A stretch of DNA of 64,000 nucleotides from Candidatus Epulonipiscium sp. (GTDB taxonomy: Bacteria; Bacillota; Clostridia; Lachnospirales; Defluviitaleaceae), in assembly GCA_012519205.1 (NCBI GenBank), contig JAAYQR010000027.1, positions 62,001-126,000 on the forward strand, read 5' to 3'. The notes under the pieces were generated by a model. The model was given only the letters and a program-made list of their open reading frames with translations, did not search any database and was not told the DNA's origin. The translations under genes were made by a program, and so were the position numbers. This document shows, one piece after another, positions 1-8,770 of the stretch (the first letter of the stretch is position 1; each line of letters opens with the position of its first letter).

Positions 1-246
1 TTTTTTGGGGGCTTTTTTATTTAAAGGAATATAAAGGACAATATTAATATTAAAATTTAGCGGTATATCTTCTGAGGAATTGATTATGAAATCATTAAAT
101 TCATCTTCTATATCCCTTTTTTTAAAAGGAGAAGGATCCCAATCATCATAAACGTCATCATAATCATCGAGGGATACTTCAATTAAATAGGATTTAGAAG
201 TCTCATCAAATTTATATATTTTTTGAAAGTATTTTTTCTTTCTCAT
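1..246 (-). CDS. Hypothetical protein, N-terminal part (truncated by window edge)
   Basis: An open frame starts at an ATG on the minus strand (position 246) and runs off the left end of the window without a stop, giving 82 residues. The visible part begins MRKKKYFQKIYKFDE and is rich in aspartate, with a DDYDDVYDDWDPSPFKKRD segment, and ends in a hydrophobic stretch followed by KKAPKK. No known motif is recognised and no function is proposed. The short basic N-terminus does not look like a signal peptide. It is transcribed away from the exporter gene that follows, so the 140 bp between them should hold divergent promoters. Confidence 0.6.
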   Translation of the reverse strand, partial: MRKKKYFQKIYKFDETSKSYLIEVSLDDYDDVYDDWDPSPFKKRDIEDEFNDFIINSSEDIPLNFNINIVLYIPLNKKAPKK

Positions 247-389
247 AATTATCACCCAGAATTATTATAGTGCATTTTTTATGATTGTGCATATACTTTT
301 ATAAGAATATATGAACTGTATGCTTTTAAATAAATTGTGATATAATCAATACTAGTATATACAATTGACAGAAAGGAATACATATATTC

Positions 390-1337
390 ATGGAGAGTAA
401 AAAGTTTTTTAAAAATCAGTACTATGTTATAGCAATTGCTATTTTTTGCTCAGTTTTATGGGGAAGTGCTTTTCCTGTTTTAAAGGTTAGTTATGAAGAA
501 ATCGGGCTAGGAGCAGATGATTTTTACGGTAAGATTGTATTTGCAGGAATGAGATTTTTTCTTGCAGCTATTTTTTTGTTTATTATTATTCAATGGGTAA
601 TTAAAATACCTCTTAAAGTGGATAAAAAGACGTTTTTTGAACTTTTTATTTTAGGGATGTTTCAAACAGCATTACAGTATTTCTTTTTTTATAATGGTCT
701 TGCCCATACCACAGGAATAAAAGGTTCAATATTGGGTTCTATAGGGACGTTTTTTGTTGTTTTATTTGCCCATTATATATACCAGGATGATAGAATGGAT
801 ATTAAAAAGGTTATAGGCCTTATAACAGGATTTGGGGGTATTATTATAGCTAATTTGGGTAAGGGCGGTGGACAAGCATTTACCCTATCCTTTTCTTTTG
901 TAGGAGAGGGATTTATGATTTTGTCAGGGCTTGTTAGTGCATGGGGTACTATTTTGGCTAAAAAACTAGCAAAAGATATTCACCCTTTTGTAGTAACAGG
1001 ATGGCAGATGTTTTTGGGGGCTATTGCAATGCTTTTGTTCGGAGTTACCGGTAGTAAATCTTGGATGGCCTTTTCATTTACCCCTAAGGCATGGATTTTA
1101 TTTATTTATTCCGCCTTATTATCGGCAGTAGCCTTTGCACTTTGGTACGGCTTATTAAAATATAATAAGGCAGGAGAAATAACATTATATCGTTTTATGA
1201 CCCCTGTATCTGGTAGTTTACTATCTGCCATTTTTATTCCAGGAGAAACTTTCACCGTAGGGCTACTTTGGGGAATTATTTTAGTATCTGTGGGATTTTT
1301 AGCCGTTAACGGGCGTAAAAATAACCTGAAAGTATAA
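390..1337 (+). CDS. EamA/DMT-superfamily transporter
   Basis: An inner-membrane carrier of the drug/metabolite transporter superfamily, usually an exporter of amino acids or other metabolites; the substrate cannot be read from sequence. The 315 residues show about ten hydrophobic segments arranged as two EamA repeats (about residues 13-155 and 172-308). The first helix begins with the family hallmark VLWGSAFPVLK, and the second repeat contains GLVSAWGTILAKKLAK. The length is typical. The start ATG is preceded by AGAAAGGAA about 12 bases upstream. It is monocistronic or lies at the head of a short unit; adenine deaminase follows after 70 bp. Confidence is high for the family and low for the substrate. 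Confidence 0.88.
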   Translation: MESKKFFKNQYYVIAIAIFCSVLWGSAFPVLKVSYEEIGLGADDFYGKIVFAGMRFFLAAIFLFIIIQWVIKIPLKVDKKTFFELFILGMFQTALQYFFFYNGLAHTTGIKGSILGSIGTFFVVLFAHYIYQDDRMDIKKVIGLITGFGGIIIANLGKGGGQAFTLSFSFVGEGFMILSGLVSAWGTILAKKLAKDIHPFVVTGWQMFLGAIAMLLFGVTGSKSWMAFSFTPKAWILFIYSALLSAVAFALWYGLLKYNKAGEITLYRFMTPVSGSLLSAIFIPGETFTVGLLWGIILVSVGFLAVNGRKNNLKV

Positions 1338-1407
1338 ATAGGAATAATATGAAGTAATTACCTATAATATTAAAGAAGACAATTTTTATGAGTTAAAGGA
1401 GTATTGT

Positions 1408-3108
1408 ATGGGATATAATAATTTTAAAAAGGCTTCTCAAATTGCCTTGGGAAAGGCTAAGGCAGATTTAGTATTAAAAAATGCCAACATAATCAATGTT
1501 TTTAGCGAAGAAATAATCAAAGGCGATATAGCTATAAATGGTGGAATAATCATTGGTATTGGTGAATACGAGGGAAAAACGGAACATAATTTGGGAGGAA
1601 AGTTCGTATGCCCAGGGTTTATTGACTCTCATTTGCACTTAGAATCTACCCTAGTCCCGCCGCCAATACTACTTCATAATGCTGTTTTGTTCGGAACGAC
1701 TACCTACATTGTAGACCCCCATGAATCTGTTAATGTAAGCGGTTTAGATGGACTCGATTATATATTAGAGCAAACTAAAGATGTTCCTGCTAATGTTTTT
1801 GTTATGATACCATCTTGTGTACCGGCAGCCCCTATGGAGGATAATGGGTATGAGTTCGGTGTAAATGAAATGAAAAGATACATTAATAACGAAAGAATAT
1901 TAGGGCTTGGGGAAGTTATGGATTATAATGCAGTAATAAATGCAGATATCTCCATGTTTGAAAAGCTCAACCTATTTAAAAATAAAATAATAGATGGCCA
2001 TGCACCTTTTTTAAATGATAAGCAATTGGCAGCATATACTTTAGCCGGAATAGTTACAGACCATGAATGCTGTGATTTTGAATATGCCATAAAAGAGTGC
2101 AGAAACGGAATGCAGGTACTTATTCGTGAAGGCTCAGCAGCCAAAAATCTTGAGGCTATCGTAAAAGGGATAATAAAAAATAATATAGATACAACATGTT
2201 TTTCCTTTTGCACAGATGATAAACATATCGAGGAAATCAAAAAGGAAGGACATATCAGTTACAACATAAAAAAATCCGTATCCCTGGGGTTAAATCCAAT
2301 ACAGGCAATAAAAATGGCAACCATCAATGCAGCCAGATGTTACAATCTAAAAAACCTAGGTGCAATTGCCCCAGGATATCAGGCAGACTTGGTTATTCTA
2401 AAAGATTTGGAAAATGTTGAAGTAGAGACGGTATATTATAAGGGAAGCATAGTAAACGATAAAACCCCTATAGTTATTCCAAAGCCCAAGGATAAGATTA
2501 AAACTACCGTTAATATAAAAGAAATCTCGGAAGAAATGTTAGAAATCAAAGTACGAAACAATCCTATATCTGTAATCAAAATGATAGAAGGACAAATTGT
2601 GACAAAGCATATAAAGGCAAATGTCCCCAACAGGAATGGTATTTTTATTACCAACGAGGAATTTAATAAGGCCTGTGTAATTGAAAGACATAAACAGACG
2701 GGGAAAGTAGGTCTTTCCATCGTCACAGGATTTGGAATAAGAGATGGAGCAATTGCCTCTAGTGTTTCCCACGATTCCCATAATATTATAGTGATTGGTG
2801 ATAATGATAAGGATATGATATTGGCAGTCAATGAGCTTATTAGAACACAAGGAGGGTATACAATCGTAGAAAAAGGTAAGGTACTTGAAACTTTGCCCCT
2901 ACCTATTATGGGATTAATCAGTGATTTGGAATTTGACGAGGTTTCTTTAAGAATTAGCAAGATGATTAGCCATGCCCACAGAATGGGAGTCCCCATGGAT
3001 ATGGAACCTTTTATAACTCTTTCATTTATAGCTTTACCCGTGATACCAGAAATACGTATAACCACCAATGGACTTATGGATGTTGTTAATAATAGGATAA
3101 TAAAATAA
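1408..3108 (+). CDS. ade: Adenine deaminase
   Basis: Hydrolyses adenine to hypoxanthine and ammonia in purine salvage; cytosolic, metal-dependent amidohydrolase. The 566-residue length fits the Ade family. The metal-binding HxH motif lies in CPGFIDSHLHLEST (about residues 68-81), followed by a segment with VDPHESVNVSG that carries a further conserved His, then the catalytic-domain motif FCTDDKH (about 270) and the C-terminal family block VTGFGIRDGAIASSVSHDSHN (about 447). The start ATG follows AAAGGAG. A DUF4250 gene follows 26 bp downstream and is probably cotranscribed. Long open frames on the opposite strand here are shadows of this gene. Confidence 0.95.
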   Translation: MGYNNFKKASQIALGKAKADLVLKNANIINVFSEEIIKGDIAINGGIIIGIGEYEGKTEHNLGGKFVCPGFIDSHLHLESTLVPPPILLHNAVLFGTTTYIVDPHESVNVSGLDGLDYILEQTKDVPANVFVMIPSCVPAAPMEDNGYEFGVNEMKRYINNERILGLGEVMDYNAVINADISMFEKLNLFKNKIIDGHAPFLNDKQLAAYTLAGIVTDHECCDFEYAIKECRNGMQVLIREGSAAKNLEAIVKGIIKNNIDTTCFSFCTDDKHIEEIKKEGHISYNIKKSVSLGLNPIQAIKMATINAARCYNLKNLGAIAPGYQADLVILKDLENVEVETVYYKGSIVNDKTPIVIPKPKDKIKTTVNIKEISEEMLEIKVRNNPISVIKMIEGQIVTKHIKANVPNRNGIFITNEEFNKACVIERHKQTGKVGLSIVTGFGIRDGAIASSVSHDSHNIIVIGDNDKDMILAVNELIRTQGGYTIVEKGKVLETLPLPIMGLISDLEFDEVSLRISKMISHAHRMGVPMDMEPFITLSFIALPVIPEIRITTNGLMDVVNNRIIK

Positions 3109-3134
3109 TAAATATACATACAAGGAGAATGACA

Positions 3135-3341
3135 GTGAAGAATGATTATGTACCCCTAAGCGATCCCTATATACTACTTAGTTGGTTAAATATGAAATTA
3201 AGGGATGAATGTAGGGATTTGAAAGAACTATGTGAAAGATACAATCTATCAGAAGTGGTGATAAAAGATAAAATAAAAGCCATAGATTATGTGTATAAAA
3301 AAAGTACAAATCAATTTATTACGTCTATAACGGAAGAATGA
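3135..3341 (+). CDS. DUF4250 domain-containing small protein
   Basis: A cytosolic protein of about 68 residues matching the DUF4250 pattern: PLSDPYILLSWLNMKLRDE near the start, then a short helix-turn-helix-like middle (LKELCERYNLSEVVIKDKI) and a final YVYKKSTNQF block. The function of the family is unknown. The GTG at 3135 is preferred because AAGGAG (3122-3127) is 7 bases from it; the in-frame ATG at 3129 would be only one base from that site. It sits directly behind ade and in front of a strong terminator, so it is probably the last gene of an ade operon. Confidence 0.75.
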   Translation: MKNDYVPLSDPYILLSWLNMKLRDECRDLKELCERYNLSEVVIKDKIKAIDYVYKKSTNQFITSITEE

Positions 3342-3354
3342 ATTAATACTTATT

Positions 3355-3386
3355 AAAAACAAGTGGAAATCTTACCACTTGTTTTT
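3355..3386 (+). terminator. Rho-independent terminator after ade-DUF4250
   Basis: A 12-bp perfect stem (AAAAACAAGTGG / CCACTTGTTTTT) with an 8-base loop, the right arm ending in a T tract. It closes the ade transcription unit. Confidence 0.85.
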
Positions 3387-3414
3387 AATTTTTAGGGTTA
3401 AGCCTTAAATTTTG

Positions 3415-3443
3415 TTGAATAAATATTCAATGTAGTGTATAAT
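3415..3443 (+). promoter_or_regulatory. Sigma-A promoter for argC
   Basis: TTGAAT at 3415-3420 and TATAAT at 3438-3443, separated by exactly 17 bases, 42 bp upstream of the argC start. There is no obvious ARG-box palindrome that can be asserted by eye. Confidence 0.75.
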
Positions 3444-3485
3444 TATTTAAAAAGTAACTAACTTTAAGTAATTGGAGGATGAATT

Positions 3486-4442
3486 ATGAAATATAAAGTG
3501 TTCGTAGATGGGCAGATGGGAACCACAGGGCTCCAAATTCATGAAAGATTGGAGAAACACCCAAATGTCGAGTTAATGATGATAGACCCCGAAAAGAAAA
3601 AAGACATAGAAGAAAAAAAGAAATACCTAAACAATGCCGATATAGTATTTTTATGTTTACCTGATGAGGCAGCAAGGCAATCAGCTAAACTAGTAACAAA
3701 CCCCAAAACAAAAATAATTGACCCCAGTGTAGGTCATAGAACCACGAAAGGCTGGACCTATGGAATGCCCGAATTAGTAAAAGGGCAAAGGGAAAAGATA
3801 GCTGCATCAAGCCGAGTAACAGTTCCGGGGTGCCATGCCTCAGCTTTTATATTGTCGGTTGCACCACTTATTAATATGAGGATTATGCCTAATGATTATC
3901 CTGTTACAGTTCATTCTCTTACAGGTTATAGTGGTGGTGGAAAAAACTTAATAGAAAAATATGAAAACAAAGAAGTTAACACCCCATATATAAAATCCCC
4001 AAGACCATACGCTCTAGGGCTTAGTCATAAGCATCTTCCCGAAATGAAAATGTATTCGGGACTTAAAAACGATCCGATTTTTCTTCCAATACTCAGCAAT
4101 TATTATAAAGGATTGGCTGTAACTATACCAATATATAATCATCTATTATCTAAGAAAATGACCAGTGCGGAAATAGCCTTAAGTTTAGCTGAATATTATG
4201 AGGAGGAAAGATTCGTCAAAGTTATGCCTTATCAGCCGATGGACTTACTATTTGATGGTGGCTTTGATGTTACAGCATGTAATGATACTAATAAATGTGA
4301 TATTTTCGTATTTGGAAATGATGAAAACGGAACTACCTTAATTCTTACAAGGCTAGATAACTTGGGCAAGGGGGCATCGGGAGCAGCGGTTCAGAATATG
4401 AATATAATTATGGGCATTGATGAGGATACAAGTTTAGAATAG
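3486..4442 (+). CDS. argC: N-acetyl-gamma-glutamyl-phosphate reductase, type 2
   Basis: NADPH-dependent reduction of N-acetylglutamyl-5-phosphate to the semialdehyde, the third step of arginine synthesis. The 318-residue length and the opening KVFVDGQMGTTGLQIHERL (nucleotide-binding loop) mark the shorter type 2 ArgC group rather than the common type 1 of about 345 residues. The catalytic cysteine lies in VPGCHASAF (about residue 117). An AATTGGAGGATGAATT ribosome site precedes the ATG. It stands alone between two terminators, with no other arg gene in the window, which is unusual because arginine genes are often clustered. Confidence 0.92.
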   Translation: MKYKVFVDGQMGTTGLQIHERLEKHPNVELMMIDPEKKKDIEEKKKYLNNADIVFLCLPDEAARQSAKLVTNPKTKIIDPSVGHRTTKGWTYGMPELVKGQREKIAASSRVTVPGCHASAFILSVAPLINMRIMPNDYPVTVHSLTGYSGGGKNLIEKYENKEVNTPYIKSPRPYALGLSHKHLPEMKMYSGLKNDPIFLPILSNYYKGLAVTIPIYNHLLSKKMTSAEIALSLAEYYEEERFVKVMPYQPMDLLFDGGFDVTACNDTNKCDIFVFGNDENGTTLILTRLDNLGKGASGAAVQNMNIIMGIDEDTSLE

Positions 4443-4527
4443 TATATAGTTTCGTGTGATATATATGTAGATTTATAGGTTATTTAAATGGATTATGTCC
4501 TTAGTGAATCCATATTTTCGAATAAAG

Positions 4528-4573
4528 AAAGGTCCCTTTCTAGGTATTGGCTTTACCAAGAAGGGACCTTTTA
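4528..4573. terminator. Bidirectional terminator between argC and the PRC-barrel gene
   Basis: A long hairpin with outer arms AAAGGTCCCTT / AAGGGACCTTT and inner pairing GGTA / TACC, followed by a T-rich run. It lies between two convergent genes and has A/T tracts on both sides, so it can serve both strands. Confidence 0.8.
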
Positions 4574-4587
4574 TTTTACTAAAGGTT

Positions 4588-6087
4588 CTATTTGCAGTTT
4601 AAGATAAGCTCAATTAGTTTTCCTTGGGATTTTGCATTTTCTATCATATCAGGGTCGATTAATGCTCCTAACTTAGCAATTATTACACCGCTATCACTAA
4701 CAATATCTTTTAAAATGACTTTTCCTGTTAGAAACTCTGTTTGTTTCTGCTCAAACTTATCATCAAATTTAATTTCTTTAAGCTGTATTTCATCAGACTG
4801 CGAATCATTGGATTCATTAGCTTTTAAATCCTTTAAAATTTCATCAATAAAATCTTGTTCTTTATTTTTTGACTTCGTATTAAACTCCTGATTTGAAAAA
4901 TTGTCTGTCTTATCAAAATCAAATAAGAAGCTACCGTAGTCATCTGATTCGTCGGCATCGTCATAAAAAGACATATCATCTTGTACTTCTTCTGTATGTG
5001 CGTTAACATCAGAATTCATAGGGTTGGAATCTAAAAAACTTTTTTCGTTTAAATCGTCTTCTTGATGTTCATTCATTGTAAGGTCATCTGCATCCATGTC
5101 ATAAAAAAAATTATTGTAATCTGAATCCTTATCGTTATTATCTTCGGTTATTTCTTCATCAATTTCTAATGAAGGAGCAGTCTCAGATTCTAATGAATAC
5201 ATTTCAAAATCTAATGCTTCTTGAAGTTCATTAATATCATCTATAGTAATATCCTCTTCTTCTGTTTGTAGGTTTTCCTCGTTATCTGTAAAATTGATTT
5301 CTTTGTTGTTGTTTTCTTCAATATCTTCTACAGGTTCTTCAAATTTTAGGTTACCATCAAATTGGAGTTGTTCATTATAAATAAAGGGTTCTTCTTCCTC
5401 TATTATTTCAGTTATTTCATCAATATTTGTGTTTATTTCATTTTCGGTGGAAGGTAATATTAATGAAGGTTCTTCTTGCAATGTTATGCCTTTTTCAGGA
5501 ACAATTTCTTGGGAAAACTCTTCATTGTTTATAATGGTTTCTTCTATAAGGCTAAAAAAAGAATTTTCAAACTCATTAATGAAATCATCGGGTGAATCAC
5601 AAAGATTTTGAATAGCTTCATCTTTAACGATAATTGTATTTTTACCAAAGATAACTACATATTTGCTTGGTATCATTTTAACTTCTTTAATACCGTTATT
5701 ATTCCTAATAAGTTCTAATGCAGTAACATATAATTTTTCTTGGTTTATATAAAAGCCACCAATCTTACCAAGATAATTTCCCTTATCGGTTAAAATTTCA
5801 GTATTAATCACCCTAATATTTTTTTGAAACAAATTAAGGGCTTTTTTGATGTCATTATTATCAAGCATTATATTATCATGTTTAACTATTATGGCATTAT
5901 CTCCTACCCTAATAACATCCTTTGTTTGCATAACCATTGTAGTTGCCACTTCATCTTTGGGTTCTACCACTAAATAATCTACCATTCCAGTTTGGGAGTT
6001 GAAAATATAATTATTTATTTTGCCTATGTATTCAGCAGTAGCCATACTGATAATGCGTAAACCAATAATCTCATTCATCTTTTTCAT
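4588..6087 (-). CDS. PRC-barrel protein with long acidic linker
   Basis: A 499-residue cytosolic protein of unknown role. Residues 1-80 (MNEIIGLRIISMATAEYIGK...) and about 90-165 (NTEILTDKGNYLGKIGGFYI...) each look like a PRC-barrel domain, a small beta-barrel found in RimM and photosynthetic reaction-centre H subunits. Residues about 200-430 are extremely rich in Glu/Asp/Asn and probably disordered. The last 50 residues form a conserved-looking module (GKVILKDIVSDSGVIIAKLG...AKSQGKLIEL). There is no signal peptide and no cysteines in the barrels. The start ATG follows AAAGGGG. The long acidic segment could mimic nucleic acid or act as a tether; that is inference only. Confidence 0.75.
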   Translation of the reverse strand: MKKMNEIIGLRIISMATAEYIGKINNYIFNSQTGMVDYLVVEPKDEVATTMVMQTKDVIRVGDNAIIVKHDNIMLDNNDIKKALNLFQKNIRVINTEILTDKGNYLGKIGGFYINQEKLYVTALELIRNNNGIKEVKMIPSKYVVIFGKNTIIVKDEAIQNLCDSPDDFINEFENSFFSLIEETIINNEEFSQEIVPEKGITLQEEPSLILPSTENEINTNIDEITEIIEEEEPFIYNEQLQFDGNLKFEEPVEDIEENNNKEINFTDNEENLQTEEEDITIDDINELQEALDFEMYSLESETAPSLEIDEEITEDNNDKDSDYNNFFYDMDADDLTMNEHQEDDLNEKSFLDSNPMNSDVNAHTEEVQDDMSFYDDADESDDYGSFLFDFDKTDNFSNQEFNTKSKNKEQDFIDEILKDLKANESNDSQSDEIQLKEIKFDDKFEQKQTEFLTGKVILKDIVSDSGVIIAKLGALIDPDMIENAKSQGKLIELILNCK

Positions 6088-6293
6088 AATATTACCCCTT
6101 TATTGTAAAATATACTTATATACATTTTAACTATATTTTGAATATATTTCAACAAGATTCAATACTTTCTAATAAGGAATTGATAAAATTTTAGTAAATA
6201 TCCTTGTTTTAACACATATAATGTAAAAAAGAGGATGAATATTTTACTAATAAGTTGGAAAATATTTAAGAGCCGATTTATATACTACCATTT

Positions 6294-6573
6294 AATAAGG
6301 AACTTTTCTCAGCTTATCTGTATCTAGATTTTGCAAATTATTACATAGGAAGGTTTAGATGGATTTGCAAACTGGTTTATGATACAGGCACAAGAGGAAA
6401 GGGAATATGCCATTTTGTTTATACAGTATATGCAAAATAATAACCTAAAAGTTATCTTTGAGTCAATAGATAAGCCTGATAAAAAATATGATAGTTGTAA
6501 AGCTCCAGTGTTAGAGAGTTTAGAACATGAACAGTATATTACAAGTTCTATTAATGATATTTATACCAATTAG
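6294..6573 (+). pseudogene. Ferritin remnant (truncated at both ends and frameshifted)
   Basis: Two frames together encode the central part of a bacterial ferritin. The first (6294-6350) reads NKELFSAYLYLDFANYYIGR. The second, displaced by two missing bases near 6346-6352, reads GLDGFANWFMIQAQEEREYA and continues to SLEHEQYITSSINDIY, stopping at 6573. These are ferritin helix A/B and C segments, including the di-iron site region (AQEERE) and EHE. The first helix, the start codon and the C-terminal third are missing, so the gene is dead. Read alone, the second part (6379-6573) looks like a 64-residue ORF, but it has no ribosome site. Confidence 0.85.
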
Positions 6574-6689
6574 CATTAACTATTCTTGATTAAGCAAATG
6601 TCTTTCAAAAAGAAGGTGCCATTTGAATTATTGCATAAATCCCATAGCTATAGTATTATGGAATAAAAGTAATATGAGTGGGTGATTTT

Positions 6690-7985
6690 ATGAATATTAA
6701 AGATATGGCAGTACAAGCAAAGCAGGCATCAATCAAATTAGCAATAGCAGATACAGAACTTAAAAATAAAGCATTAAATAAAATAGCTCAAGCCCTAAGG
6801 GAAAGAAAAGGTGAAATAATAAAGGCAAATGAACAAGATTTATACAATAGTGAAAAGGATAATCTTGCCCTGCCTCTTTTAAAAAGGTTGAAATTTGATG
6901 AAGCAAAGATTGAAGATGTAATACAAGGGATTGAAAGTTTGATCAGACTTGAGGATCCTGTTAATGTAACTCAGGCAGCTACTCAGCTAGATGATGGACT
7001 TGAGTTATATCGTATTAGCTGTCCTATAGGGGTAATTGGCATTATATTTGAATCAAGACCAGATGCATTGGTTCAAATTTCAACCCTCTGCTTAAAAAGC
7101 GGAAATGCAGCTCTCCTTAAAGGAGGTAGCGAAGCAAATAATACCAACAGGATTTTAACTGATATTATTAAAGAAGCTACAAAAGAAGCGGGTATTATTC
7201 CCGGCTGGATTCAACTTCTCGAAACTAGGGATGACGTAAATGAAATGCTTAAGATGGACAGACATATAGATTTGATTATTCCAAGGGGATCTAATGAATT
7301 TGTAAGATACATTATAGATAACTCGAGGATTCCCGTTTTAGGTCATGCAGATGGAATCTGCCATTGTTATGTGGATCAATTTGCTGATATTAATAAAGCC
7401 CTTAATATTGTAGTTGACTCTAAGACACAGTATGTTGCCGTATGTAATGCCACAGAAACTTTATTGGTTCACGAAAATATCGCGGAAGTGTTTCTACCAA
7501 AGCTAAAAGAAGAACTATATAAAAGGGAAGTTGAGCTGGTAGGATGTAAAAAAACAAGAAGTATTATAGACGTAGGTGTAGCTTCAGAAGAAGACTGGAA
7601 AACAGAATATCTAGATTATAAACTTTCAATCAAAATTATATCCAGTATAGAAGAAGCTATTGATCATATTAATCAATATGGTTCCGGACACACGGAGACA
7701 ATTATAACAGAGGACAAACAAAATGCCTCGATGTTTATGAATCTTGTAGATTCAGGCAATGTTTTTTTAAATTGTTCTACTAGATTTAGTGATGGATTTA
7801 GATATGGCTTTGGGGCAGAGGTAGGAATTAGCACAAATAAAATTCACGCAAGAGGACCAGTTGGTTTAGATGGACTTTTAATTTATAAGTATAAGCTTAT
7901 AGGAAATGGTCATGTCGTATCAGATTATGTTGACAAGACAAAAACTTTTAAACATAAAAAATTAAATAAAAAATTTAATGAATAA
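6690..7985 (+). CDS. proA: Glutamate-5-semialdehyde dehydrogenase (gamma-glutamyl phosphate reductase)
   Basis: NADPH-dependent reduction of gamma-glutamyl phosphate in proline synthesis; cytosolic ALDH-fold enzyme. The 431 residues include the family block PIGVIGIIFESRPDALVQI, the nucleotide region LLKGGSEANNTNR, the catalytic cysteine in AVCNATETLLVH (Cys252) and the C-terminal ARGPVGLDGL. A GTG at 6678 is in frame, but the ATG at 6690 is chosen because GTGGGTGAT lies directly upstream of it and MNIKDMAVQAKQAS aligns with known N-termini. proB is not adjacent. An isochorismatase-fold gene follows 16 bp downstream and is probably cotranscribed. Confidence 0.95.
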   Translation: MNIKDMAVQAKQASIKLAIADTELKNKALNKIAQALRERKGEIIKANEQDLYNSEKDNLALPLLKRLKFDEAKIEDVIQGIESLIRLEDPVNVTQAATQLDDGLELYRISCPIGVIGIIFESRPDALVQISTLCLKSGNAALLKGGSEANNTNRILTDIIKEATKEAGIIPGWIQLLETRDDVNEMLKMDRHIDLIIPRGSNEFVRYIIDNSRIPVLGHADGICHCYVDQFADINKALNIVVDSKTQYVAVCNATETLLVHENIAEVFLPKLKEELYKREVELVGCKKTRSIIDVGVASEEDWKTEYLDYKLSIKIISSIEEAIDHINQYGSGHTETIITEDKQNASMFMNLVDSGNVFLNCSTRFSDGFRYGFGAEVGISTNKIHARGPVGLDGLLIYKYKLIGNGHVVSDYVDKTKTFKHKKLNKKFNE

Positions 7986-8001
7986 TTTTGGAGGAAATAT
8001 T

Positions 8002-8679
8002 ATGCAGGGAATTAACAAAGAGTTATTTATTAAGAGAAGCTCAGAAACCCTAAGGCGTATGGTAGATGACTTTGAAAAATTAGAAATATTAGAGGTAGAA
8101 TCTTTAGTAGGGGAAGCAGCTCTTATCCTCATGGATATGAATAATGGATTTGCACAAAAGGGAGCCTTATACAGCCCAAGAATTGAAGCATTAATTCCCG
8201 AGGTATCAAGAATTGCCCATAGCTTTTCTAAAAATAAGGATATACCTATTATTATTGTTAATGAAGATCATCTAGAGGATTCGAAAGAATTTGATGCTTA
8301 TCCACCTCACTGCATAAGAGGAACAGAGGAAGCCAAAATAATTAAAGAGTTAGATGATATAGAAGATAAAATCATTATAGGTAAAAACTGTACCAATGCT
8401 TTTGTTGTAGATGAGTTTAGAGAAAAGTTTATCAATTTATATAATAGGGGTATTAAAAAGTTTGTAATCATAGGTGATTGCACAGATATATGTATTTATC
8501 AAGCAGCTATATCCATGCAGACGTATTTTATTCATAATAACTATGATGGTCAGGTTATTGTTCCTACCTATGGGATAGATACCTATGACCTTGATATAGC
8601 GAATCATGATGGAGATTTAATGAATATTGTGTTTATATACAGCATGATTGGAAATGGAGTAAAGGTTGTTAGAAAATAA
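8002..8679 (+). CDS. Isochorismatase-family cysteine hydrolase
   Basis: A 225-residue cytosolic hydrolase of the isochorismatase/nicotinamidase superfamily. Visible motifs are the catalytic Asp region LILMDMNNGFAQKG, a short PPHCIRGTEEAKI segment, and the nucleophile loop VIIGDCTDICIYQAA. The overall pattern resembles nicotinamidases (NAD salvage) more than isochorismatases, but the substrate is not certain. ATG 8002 is preferred over the in-frame ATG at 7978, which overlaps proA, because TTGGAGGAAAT lies just upstream of 8002. A stem-loop follows the stop. Confidence 0.85.
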   Translation: MQGINKELFIKRSSETLRRMVDDFEKLEILEVESLVGEAALILMDMNNGFAQKGALYSPRIEALIPEVSRIAHSFSKNKDIPIIIVNEDHLEDSKEFDAYPPHCIRGTEEAKIIKELDDIEDKIIIGKNCTNAFVVDEFREKFINLYNRGIKKFVIIGDCTDICIYQAAISMQTYFIHNNYDGQVIVPTYGIDTYDLDIANHDGDLMNIVFIYSMIGNGVKVVRK

Positions 8680-8682
8680 TGG

Positions 8683-8712
8683 GGTTGTCTCAGAAATTAT
8701 TCTGAGGCAACC
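8683..8712 (+). terminator. Stem-loop after the proA unit
   Basis: A 12-bp stem (GGTTGTCTCAGA / TCTGAGGCAACC, one T-G pair) with a 6-base loop directly after the stop codon. The downstream T tract is weak (TTGTATT), so it may be an attenuating or RNA-stabilising hairpin rather than a full terminator. Confidence 0.5.
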
Positions 8713-8770
8713 TTGTATTAGGTAAGCTTATTAGAATAGAATTAAATCTACAATAAAGGGGAAATTCATA

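Noticed and set aside
2436-3119. A 227-codon open frame on the minus strand across adenine deaminase
   Set aside because: It lies entirely opposite ade, which has all family motifs and a ribosome site; the antisense frame has none and encodes a low-complexity Ile/Leu/Ser-rich product.
6379-6573. A 64-residue ORF as an independent gene
   Set aside because: It has no ribosome site, and its upstream in-frame and shifted sequence continues the ferritin alignment, so it is part of a decayed gene.
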